From assembly GCA_902826095.1 (NCBI GenBank), contig CADEDN010000001.1, positions 404,239 to 468,238 on the forward strand: 64,000 nt of DNA, written 5' to 3'. The notes under the pieces were generated by a model. It was not told the DNA's origin, searched no databases, and saw only the letters and a list, made by a program, of their open reading frames with translations. The translations under genes and the position numbers were made by a program. Numbering within the stretch: the stretch's first letter is position 1; each line of letters starts with the position of its first letter. Positions 18,950-27,450 of the stretch are shown here, one piece after another. The stretch is from an uncultured Alphaproteobacteria bacterium. Lineage in GTDB: Bacteria; Pseudomonadota; Alphaproteobacteria; Caulobacterales; Parvularculaceae.

Positions 18950-20158
18950 TTGAGCGATCAGAAATCGCATGGCGACTATCCCGTCTGCGACATTGATCTA
19001 TTCACGCCGGACGCGCTTCGAAATCCATTCCCGCATTATCAAACCATTCGCGATCTTGGACCTGTCGTTCATCTCTCACGCCTCGGGATGCCGGCGATCG
19101 GCCGGTTCTTGGATGTCCAAGCGGCGCTGCGCGCCGCCGACATTCTGATTTCCGGGGAGGGGATCGGATTTAACGAGATCGCCAACCATCAAACGCCCGA
19201 GCGAGGCGTTCTGACCTCCGACGGGGAGCGTCACCAGAAACTGCGCGGCGTCCTCGCGCGCCCTTTGGGGCCGGGCGCGCTGGAAGAGAGGCGCGCTCTC
19301 TTGAAGTCGCTCATCGACGCGCAAGTCAAGAGCCTTGTCGGCAGGGAGACTTTTGAAGGCGTAGCGTCGCTCGCGCAGCATCTTCCGTTAAAGGCGGTGA
19401 CGCTGCTTGTCGGTCTCGACGAGAAGAGTCGCGCAAAGATGCTCAACTGGGCCTCGGCGTTTTTCAATTCGCTGAGGCCTTTGCCAGAAAAAGCGGAAGA
19501 CCTGACCCTGGAGCTTCGCGCCGATCTGGAATTGTTGAAAGATCTGCGTGCCTTTTTCTCGAGCGTCGACCCCGCAGGGCTTGCGCCGGGGTCGTGGTCG
19601 GCGGAATTGTTCGATGCGGTCGGCGCAGGTCGTCTGACCGATAGTGAGGCCCGCGGCGCGCTAAGAGCTTTCGTGCTGCCGAGCCTCGATACGACGATTT
19701 ATGCGAAGGCCAACCTTCTCTTCAATCTCGCGCGTTTTCCTGATGAGTGGCGACGCCTCAGGGAGGATCGCTCGCTGACGCCAATCGCCATTGTCGAGAG
19801 CGTGCGGCACAGCGCGGTTGTGCGCGCCTTTTCGCGATACGCCGCGGAAGACTATTCTGCGGGCGGCGTGTTTTTGCCGAAAGGAACGCGCGTAATGGTG
19901 ATGTTCGGCTCGGCGAACAGGGACGAACGGCGTTACGAGAAACCCGAGCTGTTTGATGTTTCGCGCAATCCGCGCGATCAGCTCGGCTGGGGCACGGGGC
20001 CGCATATGTGCGTCGGCATGCATCTCGCCAAGCTTGAAATGGAGCTTCTGCTCGAAGCGCTGCTCGATCACGTCGAGACGATCGAAGCGGACGAGCCGAC
20101 CTTTGGGATCAACGCCGGTCTCTACGGCATCGACCGTCTGCCGATGCGTCTGCATTGA
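18950..20158 (+). CDS. Cytochrome P450
   Basis: 402 residues from a TTG at 18950; GGGAGG lies 5 bases upstream, whereas the in-frame GTG at 18944 abuts that site. The soluble bacterial P450 layout is complete. The I-helix region is AFVLPSLDTTIYAKANLLF with Thr-Thr, and the ExxR motif is ESVRH. The haem loop is GWGTGPHMCVGMHLAKLEM, with the axial cysteine codon at 20009. Substrate is unknown. No ferredoxin or reductase gene is adjacent. It converges on the DUF2783-monooxygenase operon. A link to that operon or to the aromatic-amine genes is possible but unproven. Confidence 0.92.
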   Translation: MSDQKSHGDYPVCDIDLFTPDALRNPFPHYQTIRDLGPVVHLSRLGMPAIGRFLDVQAALRAADILISGEGIGFNEIANHQTPERGVLTSDGERHQKLRGVLARPLGPGALEERRALLKSLIDAQVKSLVGRETFEGVASLAQHLPLKAVTLLVGLDEKSRAKMLNWASAFFNSLRPLPEKAEDLTLELRADLELLKDLRAFFSSVDPAGLAPGSWSAELFDAVGAGRLTDSEARGALRAFVLPSLDTTIYAKANLLFNLARFPDEWRRLREDRSLTPIAIVESVRHSAVVRAFSRYAAEDYSAGGVFLPKGTRVMVMFGSANRDERRYEKPELFDVSRNPRDQLGWGTGPHMCVGMHLAKLEMELLLEALLDHVETIEADEPTFGINAGLYGIDRLPMRLH

Positions 20159-20276
20159 GCGCACCCAAAGATCATGGACGCACATCGCCTCATCGAGGTG
20201 CCGCCCATTATCGTCAATATCTCTTTAGGGGGCGGCGCGCCTTCTTTCATATAGCGCCATGTCAGGAATTTTGAGG

Positions 20277-20471
20277 TTAAATCCGGTCGCCGCGGGCGAT
20301 CATCGCTGCTTCGCGGATGGTTGACGCGTCGCCGATGTGGTTCGCGAGAATGAGGATGAGGCGCGCGTTGACGGACGCGCTTTCCTCGTCGCTGAGGCCT
20401 TCGTGCATCATGATGATCGCCTCATAAATATCGTCCGGGGCCGGCGCATTGCGCGAGAGGATGAGGCTCAT
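20277..20471 (-). CDS. DUF2783 small protein
   Basis: 64 residues with the DUF2783 pattern (APDDIYEAIIMMHEGLSDEE, then ARLILILANHIGD). The function is unknown. The family characteristically accompanies a class A flavin monooxygenase, and here its ATG overlaps the stop of that gene as ATGA. It may be a partner or stabilising subunit (inference). It is the last gene of the leftward three-gene operon. Confidence 0.85.
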   Translation of the reverse strand: MSLILSRNAPAPDDIYEAIIMMHEGLSDEESASVNARLILILANHIGDASTIREAAMIARGDRI

Positions 20472-22057
20472 GTCGATGCTCCGGCTCCTTGCGCGCGCTT
20501 GAGCGCCGCGTTGATCTTCCCGGCGTCGGGACGCTTCCAGCGCGCCGCGACATGCTGATCCGGGCGGATGAGAAAGGCTTCGCCGCCCGTCGCGCCGTAG
20601 CGCCGAAAGGCGAGGTTGTGCGGCGGCGCAATCGAAACGAGCGGCAGGTCCGACGGGATCGACGGGCCGCCCTCAAAGGACAAGAGTTTGAACGCTTCCC
20701 CGAACTTCGAAAGCAGCCACTGGCCGCCGCCGAGCGGCGCGTCGATGAGCGGCGCGCCTGGCGCCGGCCCCGTGTCGAACGCGTCCTCGTCCGGCGTCGA
20801 GAGCGGCGAGTTGCAATAAGGAACCGCCTGCGACAGGCGCCCGGAATTCACGAAAGGCCGCGCGAAATCATGATTGCGCGCAAGCTCGAGCACGGCGTTC
20901 CGGAATATCGACGCGGCGTTCGATTTCGGCGTCATGAAGTCCGTCGACCGCGTCGAATTGAGGATGTTGACGTCGGCGACCGTGATCGCTTCGCTGTCAT
21001 AGGTTTCAAGGAGCGATGCGGGTGCGGCGCCGCTGAGAACGCGGTCGAGCTTCCAGGCGAGATTATCGACGTCCTGCATCCCGCCATTGCAGCCGCGCGC
21101 GCCGAAAGGCGAGACAAGATGCGCGCAATCGCCCGCGAAGATCACGCGATCATGGACGAAGCGCTCCATGCGCCGGCATTGAAACGTGTAGACCGAAAGC
21201 CACTCGAATTCGAACGCGACGTCGGGGCCGAGCAATCCGCGCACGAACGGTTCGACGTTTTCCGGCTTCGCCGCCTCCTTCTTGTCGATGTTCCAGCCGA
21301 GCTGGAAATCGAGGCGCCAGACGTCGTCGGGTTGTTTGTGAATGAGGCTCGACGCGCCAGGCCATGGCGGATCGAAATGGAACCAACGCTCGGCCGGACG
21401 CTGCGCTTTGACTTTCACATCGGCGATCAGGAAATTGTCCTCGAACACGCGCCCGGCGAAATCGAGGCCGAGCATGGTCCGCACCGGCGATTTGCTGCCG
21501 TCGCAGGCGAGAAGATAGCGCGCCTCTATTCCGTAGCGCTCGTCCGGCGTCTCGACTTCGACAAGGACGCCGTCGGAGCGCCGCGCGACGCCGATCGCTT
21601 CGTGACGCCAGCGGATGTCGATGTTCGGATATTTGGCGATTTCGTCGAGCAGATACTCCTCGACGTAATATTGCTGGATGTTGATGAAGGCCGGAAACTT
21701 TTGATCCTTGACCGGCAGGAGGTCGAATTCGTAGATCGGTTCGGCGCCGCCTTTCCAGAAGACTTTGCCCTTTTCCCAGATGACGCCCTTGTTCAGCAGG
21801 CGCTCGCCGACGCCGAGCCGGTCGTAGATTTCAAGCGATCGCTTGGAAAAGCAGATCGCCTTTGACCCGCGCGCGATGAAGGGAAGGGCGTTGAGCAAGA
21901 CGACGTCGCGTCCCTTGCGGCCAAGGTCGAGCGCAAGCGCAAGCCCGATCGGTCCGCCGCCGACGATCAGGGTTTCGAGGGTTTCAGTCCGCGGCTTCGA
22001 CTTGCGCGGCGCATATCCGAACTTTTTCCAGACCGGGATATTGTCCGTGTGCATCAT
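20468..22057 (-). CDS. FAD-dependent aromatic monooxygenase (MhpA/PheA type)
   Basis: 529 residues of the class A flavoprotein hydroxylase family. The Rossmann FAD motif is IVGGGPIGLALALDLGRKG (31-49). The second FAD/ribityl motif is VIFAGDCAHLVSPFGARG followed by CNGGMQDVDNLAWKLDRVL. A thioredoxin-like C-terminal region ends HVAARWKRPDAGKINAALK. Relatives hydroxylate phenolic acids or other aromatic rings using NAD(P)H. The substrate is not given by sequence. It starts with two ATGs and lies 12 bases after the metallo-hydrolase gene in the same operon, probably under TetR control. Confidence 0.88.
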   Translation of the reverse strand: MMHTDNIPVWKKFGYAPRKSKPRTETLETLIVGGGPIGLALALDLGRKGRDVVLLNALPFIARGSKAICFSKRSLEIYDRLGVGERLLNKGVIWEKGKVFWKGGAEPIYEFDLLPVKDQKFPAFINIQQYYVEEYLLDEIAKYPNIDIRWRHEAIGVARRSDGVLVEVETPDERYGIEARYLLACDGSKSPVRTMLGLDFAGRVFEDNFLIADVKVKAQRPAERWFHFDPPWPGASSLIHKQPDDVWRLDFQLGWNIDKKEAAKPENVEPFVRGLLGPDVAFEFEWLSVYTFQCRRMERFVHDRVIFAGDCAHLVSPFGARGCNGGMQDVDNLAWKLDRVLSGAAPASLLETYDSEAITVADVNILNSTRSTDFMTPKSNAASIFRNAVLELARNHDFARPFVNSGRLSQAVPYCNSPLSTPDEDAFDTGPAPGAPLIDAPLGGGQWLLSKFGEAFKLLSFEGGPSIPSDLPLVSIAPPHNLAFRRYGATGGEAFLIRPDQHVAARWKRPDAGKINAALKRAQGAGAST

Positions 22058-22069
22058 TGACGGCGCCCG

Positions 22070-23029
22070 TCAGCCCTGAAGCTTCGCCCAGACTTCCCTG
22101 TCGCGCGCCGCCGTCCAGATCATCGGCCAGTCAGTCCCCGAATATTCGTCCCAGAGGCGCTGCACGTTGAACGGCATGCAATGCTCAAAGATCGGCCAAT
22201 GTCCGAATTTCGGAGATAGCGCCGTGTGCGCCGCTTCGAATGCTTCCTTCAACGCGCCGCCCTTCTTGTGGATGCGGCCGACTTCGCGCTGCATCGCGAG
22301 GAGGAAGTCGCGCGTCTGTTCGATCGCCGCGTCGACGGCGGCGCGTCCTTTGGCGACGGCGCCGCGCCCGCCGACAAGCGCTTCGGCTTCAAAGGCCTTG
22401 ACGCGGTCGAGCGTCTCGGCCGCCCAGTCCATGTGGAAAGCGTCGCCCGTATAAAGCGCCGCTTGCGCCTCGACGAGGTCGCCCGCGAAAAGGATTTTCT
22501 CTTTTGGCAGCCAGGCGACAATGTCGCCCGCCGTATGCCCGCGCCCGCAATATTGAAGGACGAGATCGCCGCGCGCGCCGCCAAGGTCGATCGTTAGCGT
22601 GTCGGTAAAGATGACCGAGGGATGAGTGAGGCCCGGAATCGACCCCGGTTCGCGGAAGAGGCGCGGCATGCGGCCGAGTTCAGAGTCCCAGTCTTCCTTG
22701 CCGCGCTCACGGATCAGTTTTCGCGTGTTCGCATGCGCGATGATTTCTCTGGCGTCGAACGCCGATGCGCCGAGAACGCGAACGGCGTGATAATGGGAGA
22801 GAACAAGATAGCGGACCGGTTTGTCCGTGTGCTTGCGGAGTTCTGTGAGCCACGCCCGCGCCGCGACGGGCGTCGCCCGCGCCTCGAATGCAACGAGGAA
22901 ATCCTCACCCTCGATCGCGCCGACATTCGGATCGCCCTCGGCGGTCAGCGCATAAACGCCGTCGCCGAGAATTTCGAGCGTTTCGCGCTTTTCGGATATG
23001 TCCGCCGACGAAGCGAAAGGCTTGCTCAT
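22070..23029 (-). CDS. MBL-fold hydrolase with an altered metal motif
   Basis: 319 residues from the ATG at 23029; a longer frame exists but would cross the operator. It has the metallo-beta-lactamase fold: the first motif is SHYHAVRVLG (from residue 78), then GRGHTAGDIVAW and FAGDLVEAQ. The canonical HxHxDH is here H79-Y-H81-A-V83-R84, so the usual Asp and His are Val and Arg. At least one metal site is therefore likely changed. It heads the operon with the FAD monooxygenase and DUF2783 gene, a recurrent trio. It may hydrolyse a ring-cleavage or ester product (inference). Confidence 0.85.
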   Translation of the reverse strand: MSKPFASSADISEKRETLEILGDGVYALTAEGDPNVGAIEGEDFLVAFEARATPVAARAWLTELRKHTDKPVRYLVLSHYHAVRVLGASAFDAREIIAHANTRKLIRERGKEDWDSELGRMPRLFREPGSIPGLTHPSVIFTDTLTIDLGGARGDLVLQYCGRGHTAGDIVAWLPKEKILFAGDLVEAQAALYTGDAFHMDWAAETLDRVKAFEAEALVGGRGAVAKGRAAVDAAIEQTRDFLLAMQREVGRIHKKGGALKEAFEAAHTALSPKFGHWPIFEHCMPFNVQRLWDEYSGTDWPMIWTAARDREVWAKLQG

Positions 23030-23094
23030 GCGTTGAACTCCCGATCTGTGACGATGGTGGGGCGCTGCAAACAACCCGGTGAGGAAAATTGACC

Positions 23095-23110
23095 TAGGAC
23101 TGATGTCCTA
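23095..23110. promoter_or_regulatory. Operator TAGGAC-N4-GTCCTA in the MBL/TetR divergent promoter
   Basis: A perfect inverted repeat (TAGGAC TGAT GTCCTA). It lies just after TTGACC (23089-23094, -35-like) and overlaps a TATATG (-10-like) for the rightward regulator gene. An identical-arm copy lies upstream of aauB. This is very likely the binding site of the adjacent TetR-family protein, giving autoregulation and control of the leftward operon. Confidence 0.75.
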
Positions 23111-23162
23111 TATGGTGGGGGCCGTCCCCGGCGCGGTCAAGCCGGCGGCGAAAGGGCGTTCG

Positions 23163-23849
23163 TTGCGAAAGCTGAGACCGCAAAGACGCGATAATGCGGC
23201 AAGCGCTCGCGGCCAGCAGGCGGTCGTTTCGATCCTGACGGCGGCGCGCGACGTTCTGGTCGATGAGGGCTATCCGCGCCTCACGATGCGCAATGTCGCC
23301 AAAAAGGCCGGCATTACGGTCGGCAATTTGTCCTATTACTACGGCAACAAGGAGGACCTCCTGCATGACCTCCTTGAAGCGGTCATCCAGGGTTATGTTG
23401 AGGACTTTGACCGCATCGCTGAAAACCTCGAGCGTTCGCCGGAAGGGCGACTGGAAGACATGATCCGGTTCGTCATCGCCGACTTGTCGACCAAGGAGAC
23501 GACGGGCTTTTTCCCGGCGCTTTGGGCGCTCGCCTGCCACGACGATTTTGCGGCGCGGGAGATGGGCCGTGTCTATGAAATCGAGCGCGACGCCTTCGCG
23601 CGCGTGATTGCGGACTTGCGGCCCGATCTCTCCCGGAAAGACCAAAACCTCCTCGCCCTGTTCATTTCCGCATCGATCGAGGGGCAAACGATGTTCATCG
23701 GCTACCGACGGGAAAAGGCCGCGTCCAGCGAAGCGATCGCCAATATCGCCGCGCACAGTCTTCTGAATTTGGTGAAAAACGTCGAGGCGACGACAATTCG
23801 GGGGATTAAGCTTGCGGCCAAGTCAGGGTCGAAGCGGTGGGCGTCTTGA
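23163..23849 (+). CDS. TetR-family transcriptional regulator
   Basis: 228 residues from a TTG at 23163 with AAAGGG 6 bases upstream. The open frame extends back to 23079, and ATGs at 23103 and 23112 fall on or next to the operator/-10 region, so the later start is preferred. The N-terminal helix-turn-helix is TMRNVAKKAGITVGNLSYYY followed by GNKEDLLHDLLEA, standard TetR/AcrR. The C-terminal ligand domain is not recognisable to a subfamily. It lies between two operons that each carry the same palindrome, so it is the likely repressor of both, possibly sensing an aromatic amine or a derived CoA thioester or acid (inference). Confidence 0.9.
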   Translation: MRKLRPQRRDNAASARGQQAVVSILTAARDVLVDEGYPRLTMRNVAKKAGITVGNLSYYYGNKEDLLHDLLEAVIQGYVEDFDRIAENLERSPEGRLEDMIRFVIADLSTKETTGFFPALWALACHDDFAAREMGRVYEIERDAFARVIADLRPDLSRKDQNLLALFISASIEGQTMFIGYRREKAASSEAIANIAAHSLLNLVKNVEATTIRGIKLAAKSGSKRWAS

Positions 23850-23919
23850 GGGCGATGTGAGCTCAGGGCTGCTTGCTCCGGCGCTTGACGCTCTTTGTGA
23901 AGAGGGGCAAAGTCGGATT

Positions 23920-23935
23920 TAGGACATCGGTCCTA
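23920..23935. promoter_or_regulatory. Second operator TAGGAC-N4-GTCCTA upstream of aauB
   Basis: A perfect inverted repeat (TAGGAC ATCG GTCCTA), with the same arms and spacer length as the site at 23095-23110 but a different spacer sequence, 53 bases before the aauB start. Matching arms at two promoters around one TetR gene indicate a shared regulator. An 11-base palindrome TTGCATTGCAA follows at 23955-23965, of unknown meaning. Confidence 0.75.
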
Positions 23936-23988
23936 GATGGAATCGATGCGCATGTTGCATTGCAATATCGCTGCGAAAGTGGGGCGAC

Positions 23989-25212
23989 ATGAAACTGAAT
24001 CAGATTTTCGCGACGGCGAGCGCGGCGCTTTCGCTCCTTGCTCTTGGCGGGCCCGCATTGGCGGAATTGCCGGTCGAAGCGACCCCACAGGTGAAAGCGC
24101 TTTCGTCGGAATATCCGGAAAGCGTCGTCTACCTCGTCGATGGGAACTTCTTCGGCCTTGAGGCCGGCAAAGTCGTCGTCGCCGATGTTGGGCATGAAAC
24201 GGATCACTACCTCGGCGCCCTCGGCGCAGCGCAATTTGGAAATTTTGTCGCCGCGAAAACCCGTCCCGAACTCTATGTTGTCGAAACTTTCTATTCTCGC
24301 GGCCAGCGCGGCGAGCGCACGGATGTTCTGACGATTTATGACAAGACGACCCTTAAGCCGATCGGCGAAATCGTTTTGCCCGGCGGCAAGCGCGCGCAGA
24401 CCCTGACCGAGCGCGGCTCATTCCAGCTCTCCGCGGATGAGCGTTTCGCCTTTGTGTACAATTTCACGCCGGCGGCGTCGATCACGGTTGTTGATCTCGC
24501 CAAACGCCGAGTCGCTAGCGAAATCGATATCCCCGGCTGTGTTCATGCTTTTGCACTGAAGGGCGGCGGATTCGCGAGCCTATGCGGAAACGGCGCTGTC
24601 GCTTCGACCAAACTCGATGCGGAAGGCAAATTCGCCGGCCAGACCATGAGCGCGCCGTTCACCGACATCGACAATGATCCGATGTTCACGCGCCCCGCGA
24701 TGATTAACGGCGTCGCCTATTTTCCAACCTATCGCGGCAAGGTTCAGCCGATTGATTTCAACGGCGCCGAAGCGGTTGTCGGCGAGACCTTTGCGATTCC
24801 GGCGCCTGTTGCGGAAACATCCGGGAAAAAGAGCTGGCGCGACCGAATTCCGGGCCTTGGCAAGAAATCAAACCAGTCCGGCAAGCGGTTGCCGTCCGGC
24901 TGGCAGCTGGCTGCGAGCGACGATGCCGGCCGTCTCTACCTCCTGATGCGGGCGACTGAGAACATTGACGATCACGACACCGGCGGCGACGAGGTCTGGG
25001 TCGTCGATCCGAAAACGAAGAGCCTTGTCAATCGCCTGAAGCTTCGCGGCGACAGCCAGGTCATCGAAGTCACTGGCGGGCCGGATCCCTATCTTGTCGC
25101 GCTCAATCTCGACATGTCGATTGACGTGGTGAATGCGTCTAACGGCGAGTTCGTGCGGCGAATCGGCGGCCAGATCGTCATGACCTCGTTCGCCATCATT
25201 GCGAACAAATAA
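23989..25212 (+). CDS. aauB: Aromatic amine dehydrogenase large (alpha) subunit
   Basis: 407 residues with a signal peptide ending GGPALA. The mature protein is a repeat-rich beta-propeller of the methylamine/aromatic amine dehydrogenase heavy-chain family, with blade segments such as LSADERFAFVYNFTPAASIT and GDEVWVVDPKTKSLVNRLKL. It forms the periplasmic alpha2-beta2 quinoprotein with AauA and shapes the substrate channel. Assignment to the aromatic rather than methylamine enzyme rests on gene order (B-E-D-A), the exact match of small-subunit residue numbers to AADH, and the adjoining aldehyde dehydrogenase and PaaK genes. About 45 bases of the insert near residues 275-295 are lysine-rich (GKKSWRDRIPGLGKKSN), which is unusual for a propeller loop. 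Confidence 0.88.
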   Translation: MKLNQIFATASAALSLLALGGPALAELPVEATPQVKALSSEYPESVVYLVDGNFFGLEAGKVVVADVGHETDHYLGALGAAQFGNFVAAKTRPELYVVETFYSRGQRGERTDVLTIYDKTTLKPIGEIVLPGGKRAQTLTERGSFQLSADERFAFVYNFTPAASITVVDLAKRRVASEIDIPGCVHAFALKGGGFASLCGNGAVASTKLDAEGKFAGQTMSAPFTDIDNDPMFTRPAMINGVAYFPTYRGKVQPIDFNGAEAVVGETFAIPAPVAETSGKKSWRDRIPGLGKKSNQSGKRLPSGWQLAASDDAGRLYLLMRATENIDDHDTGGDEVWVVDPKTKSLVNRLKLRGDSQVIEVTGGPDPYLVALNLDMSIDVVNASNGEFVRRIGGQIVMTSFAIIANK

Positions 25213-25221
25213 GGAAGATTA

Positions 25222-25764
25222 ATGACGATTGATCCGGCGATATCGTTGTCTTTCGGCCTCTCGCTTGCAGCGCTTCTTGGCGCTGCGGCGGCGCACAAAA
25301 TCGTGTCGTTCAGCGAATTTGTCGGCGTCGTCAGGAATTATCGGATCGCGCCCAACGGCCTTGCCGCCGTGATTGCGCTGGTCGTGATCGGCGTTGAGAG
25401 CGCACTGGCGCTCGGGCTCCTCGCGCCCGCGTTCCGAAGCGCGGCCGCCCTTGGCGCTGCAATGCTGTTTGCGGTTTACGCCGGCGCGATTGGCTTCAAT
25501 CTGTCGCGCGGCAACAACGCGATCGATTGCGGCTGCAGTTTCGGCGCAGCCGCCGATCGGCTTGGGCCGGCGCTCCTCTTTCGAAACGGCGCGCTCGTCG
25601 CGGCGGCTCTCTTGACGGCGCTTCCGACGTCCGCGCGCGAAATCGGCCCATTTGGATACACCTCCGCCGCCCTGTTCGTGCTGACGATTTCAATTCTCTA
25701 CCTCGCGGCCGAGAGCGCCCGCTCGAACGCTGACCGCTTTCACGCCATGGGTCACGCACGATGA
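25222..25764 (+). CDS. aauE: MauE/AauE membrane protein for TTQ-dehydrogenase maturation
   Basis: 180 residues with four or five membrane helices, in the DoxX-like MauE family. It carries the paired cysteines of the group in NAIDCGCSFG. MauE and MauD are needed for export and disulfide formation of the cysteine-rich small subunit. It lies 9 bases after aauB, and its stop overlaps the aauD start. Its position between B and D is the same as in known mau and aau clusters. Confidence 0.88.
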   Translation: MTIDPAISLSFGLSLAALLGAAAAHKIVSFSEFVGVVRNYRIAPNGLAAVIALVVIGVESALALGLLAPAFRSAAALGAAMLFAVYAGAIGFNLSRGNNAIDCGCSFGAAADRLGPALLFRNGALVAAALLTALPTSAREIGPFGYTSAALFVLTISILYLAAESARSNADRFHAMGHAR

Positions 25765-26387
25765 TTCAAGCGCTCGTCATTTCTCAAGTGCTGCTCGGCA
25801 TCCTGGTGCTTGGGCTTGGCGTCATGTGTTTCGCGCTCGCGCGCCAAATTGGCGTCCTGCATGAACGCATCGCCCCTGCCGGCGCGTTGTCGGTCAATCA
25901 GCGGCTGAAAGTCGGCGACGCGGCGCCGGGGATGTCGCTTTCGGCTATTGACGGCAGAACCGTGAATGTCGGCGAAGCCGGGGCGAGCCAGCTCTATTTT
26001 TTCCTTTCGCCGGATTGCCCCATCTGCAAGACGCTGTTGCCGGTCGTGCAATCGATCGCGCGCGCGGAACGCGATTGGCTTTCGGTCATTCTCGCGAGCG
26101 ACGGCGGCGACAAGGAAAAACACCGGGAATTCCAGCGGCGCGAAAAGCTGGATGACTTCCCCTATGTGCTGTCCGAGAAGCTCGGCCGGTCTTTCGGCGT
26201 CGGCAAGCTGCCCTACGCCGTGCTGGTCGCCGACGGCAAGATCGCCAGCATGGGGCTGGTGAACAGCCGCGAGCACCTTGAGAGTTTGTTTGAGGCGATG
26301 GAGCGCGGCGTCGCCTCGCTTCAGGAATTTGCGGCGCGGCGCGCATCGGACGGCAAGCGCGACCACAAGCAGAGGATTGGCGCATGA
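25761..26387 (+). CDS. aauD: MauD/AauD thioredoxin-like disulfide protein
   Basis: 208 residues. An N-terminal membrane anchor (about 5-27) is followed by a periplasmic thioredoxin-like domain with the redox pair Cys86-Pro-Ile-Cys89 (LSPDCPICK). MauD proteins help form or isomerise the six disulfides of the TTQ small subunit. The ATGA overlaps on both sides couple it to aauE and aauA. Confidence 0.92.
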   Translation: MIQALVISQVLLGILVLGLGVMCFALARQIGVLHERIAPAGALSVNQRLKVGDAAPGMSLSAIDGRTVNVGEAGASQLYFFLSPDCPICKTLLPVVQSIARAERDWLSVILASDGGDKEKHREFQRREKLDDFPYVLSEKLGRSFGVGKLPYAVLVADGKIASMGLVNSREHLESLFEAMERGVASLQEFAARRASDGKRDHKQRIGA

Positions 26388-26944
26388 AGGAACTCGACAA
26401 ACTCAGCGAAGGCGTCGTGCGCTTCCTCGCGCGGTCGAATTCCCGCAGGGGCGTTCTTGCAACGATCGGCGGCGTCATCACTGGCGGCGCGATGTTTCCG
26501 GCGCTGCCGGTCGCGCGCGCGTCAGGCCCTGCGGCCGGCTCCGGCTATGACGGAGTGACGCCGCAATCGACGGGAAACCCGATGGATCCTGGCGATCCCG
26601 CAAGCTGTGATTATTGGCGCTATTGCGGCATTGACGGCTTTTTGTGCAGCTGCTGCGGCGGTTCGGCGAGCGTGTGTCCGCCCGGAACGGAGATGTCGCC
26701 GATCACCTGGATCGGGACTTGCAGGAACCCTGCGGACGACGTCAATTACATTATCTCTTACAATGATTGCTGCGGAAAGCCGGCCTGCGGACGGTGCCTC
26801 TGCAATCGCAATGATGGCGAAAGGCCGATGACCCGGCCGCAGCTTAACAACGACATCAACTGGTGCCTCGGCACGTCGACCGCCGCCTACACCTGTTCGA
26901 CAGCGGTGATCATCGGCGTTGCTGTGAAGGAAGGAAACGGTTGA
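26384..26944 (+). CDS. aauA: Aromatic amine dehydrogenase small (beta) subunit, TTQ-bearing
   Basis: 186 residues. The long leader contains a twin-arginine-like stretch (NSRRGVLATIGG). The mature part is extremely cysteine-rich (CDYWRYCGIDGFLCSCCGG and NDCCGKPACGRCLC). Trp109 (ITWIGTC) and Trp160 (INWC) are 51 residues apart and carry the same numbers as the tryptophylquinone pair of Alcaligenes faecalis AADH. Asp128 (SYNDCC) matches its catalytic aspartate. TTQ forms by oxidation and cross-linking of these two tryptophans. The subunit oxidises primary amines to aldehyde plus ammonia. The ATG overlaps the aauD stop. Confidence 0.94.
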   Translation: MKELDKLSEGVVRFLARSNSRRGVLATIGGVITGGAMFPALPVARASGPAAGSGYDGVTPQSTGNPMDPGDPASCDYWRYCGIDGFLCSCCGGSASVCPPGTEMSPITWIGTCRNPADDVNYIISYNDCCGKPACGRCLCNRNDGERPMTRPQLNNDINWCLGTSTAAYTCSTAVIIGVAVKEGNG

Positions 26945-27450
26945 TGCGGCTGCTGCTGTCGGCATTGGTTGCGCTCAGCATCGTCGCGCCGCAAATCGCG
27001 TCTGCGCAAGCGACGCCTACGGCGGATCACGGTGCAAAAACTTATCAGCGTTGCGCGGCGTGCCATTTGCCGACCGGGCTGGGCGTTCCCGGCGCCTTTC
27101 CGGCGCTCGCCGGCAGGCTTTCCGGTCCCGCCGAAAGCGAGGCTGGTCGAGAATATCTCGTGATGACGATTGCTGGCGGTGTGATGGGCGAGATTGAGGT
27201 CGACGGAAAGAAAATTCGCGGCTTCATGCCAGCGCAAGCGGGTCTATCAGACGCCGACATCGCCGCAGTTCTCAATTATGCGATGACGCTGAAGCCGGCC
27301 GGCGGCGCCGTCCCCGCGCCGACGCCCAAGGCGTTTGCGGCGGAAGAAGTCGCGGCCATCCGAGCCAAACACAAATCCGCGAATCCGAATGCGATCCATG
27401 CGATGCGCAACGCCGCTTTCGCGCCTTCGTCGGCGGAGACGCAGAGGTGA
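26944..27450 (+). CDS. Periplasmic c-type cytochrome (first of two)
   Basis: 168 residues from the ATG at 26944, sharing one base with the aauA stop (TGATG). It has a signal peptide (MRLLLSALVALSIVAPQIAS), the haem motif Cys37-Ala-Ala-Cys40-His41, and a Met-containing segment (IRGFMPAQAGLSD) for the sixth ligand. It is a small class I monohaem cytochrome. Known aau clusters also carry a cytochrome c gene just after aauA, and it is the probable electron acceptor, no cupredoxin gene being present. The C-terminal 45 residues are a charged extension. Confidence 0.88.
   Translation: MRLLLSALVALSIVAPQIASAQATPTADHGAKTYQRCAACHLPTGLGVPGAFPALAGRLSGPAESEAGREYLVMTIAGGVMGEIEVDGKKIRGFMPAQAGLSDADIAAVLNYAMTLKPAGGAVPAPTPKAFAAEEVAAIRAKHKSANPNAIHAMRNAAFAPSSAETQR

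Noticed and set aside
20489..21865. A 458-codon open frame on the plus strand opposite the FAD monooxygenase
   Set aside because: Its product is arginine- and alanine-rich with no recognisable domain, and it mirrors a well-conserved gene. It is a shadow of GC-rich codon use.
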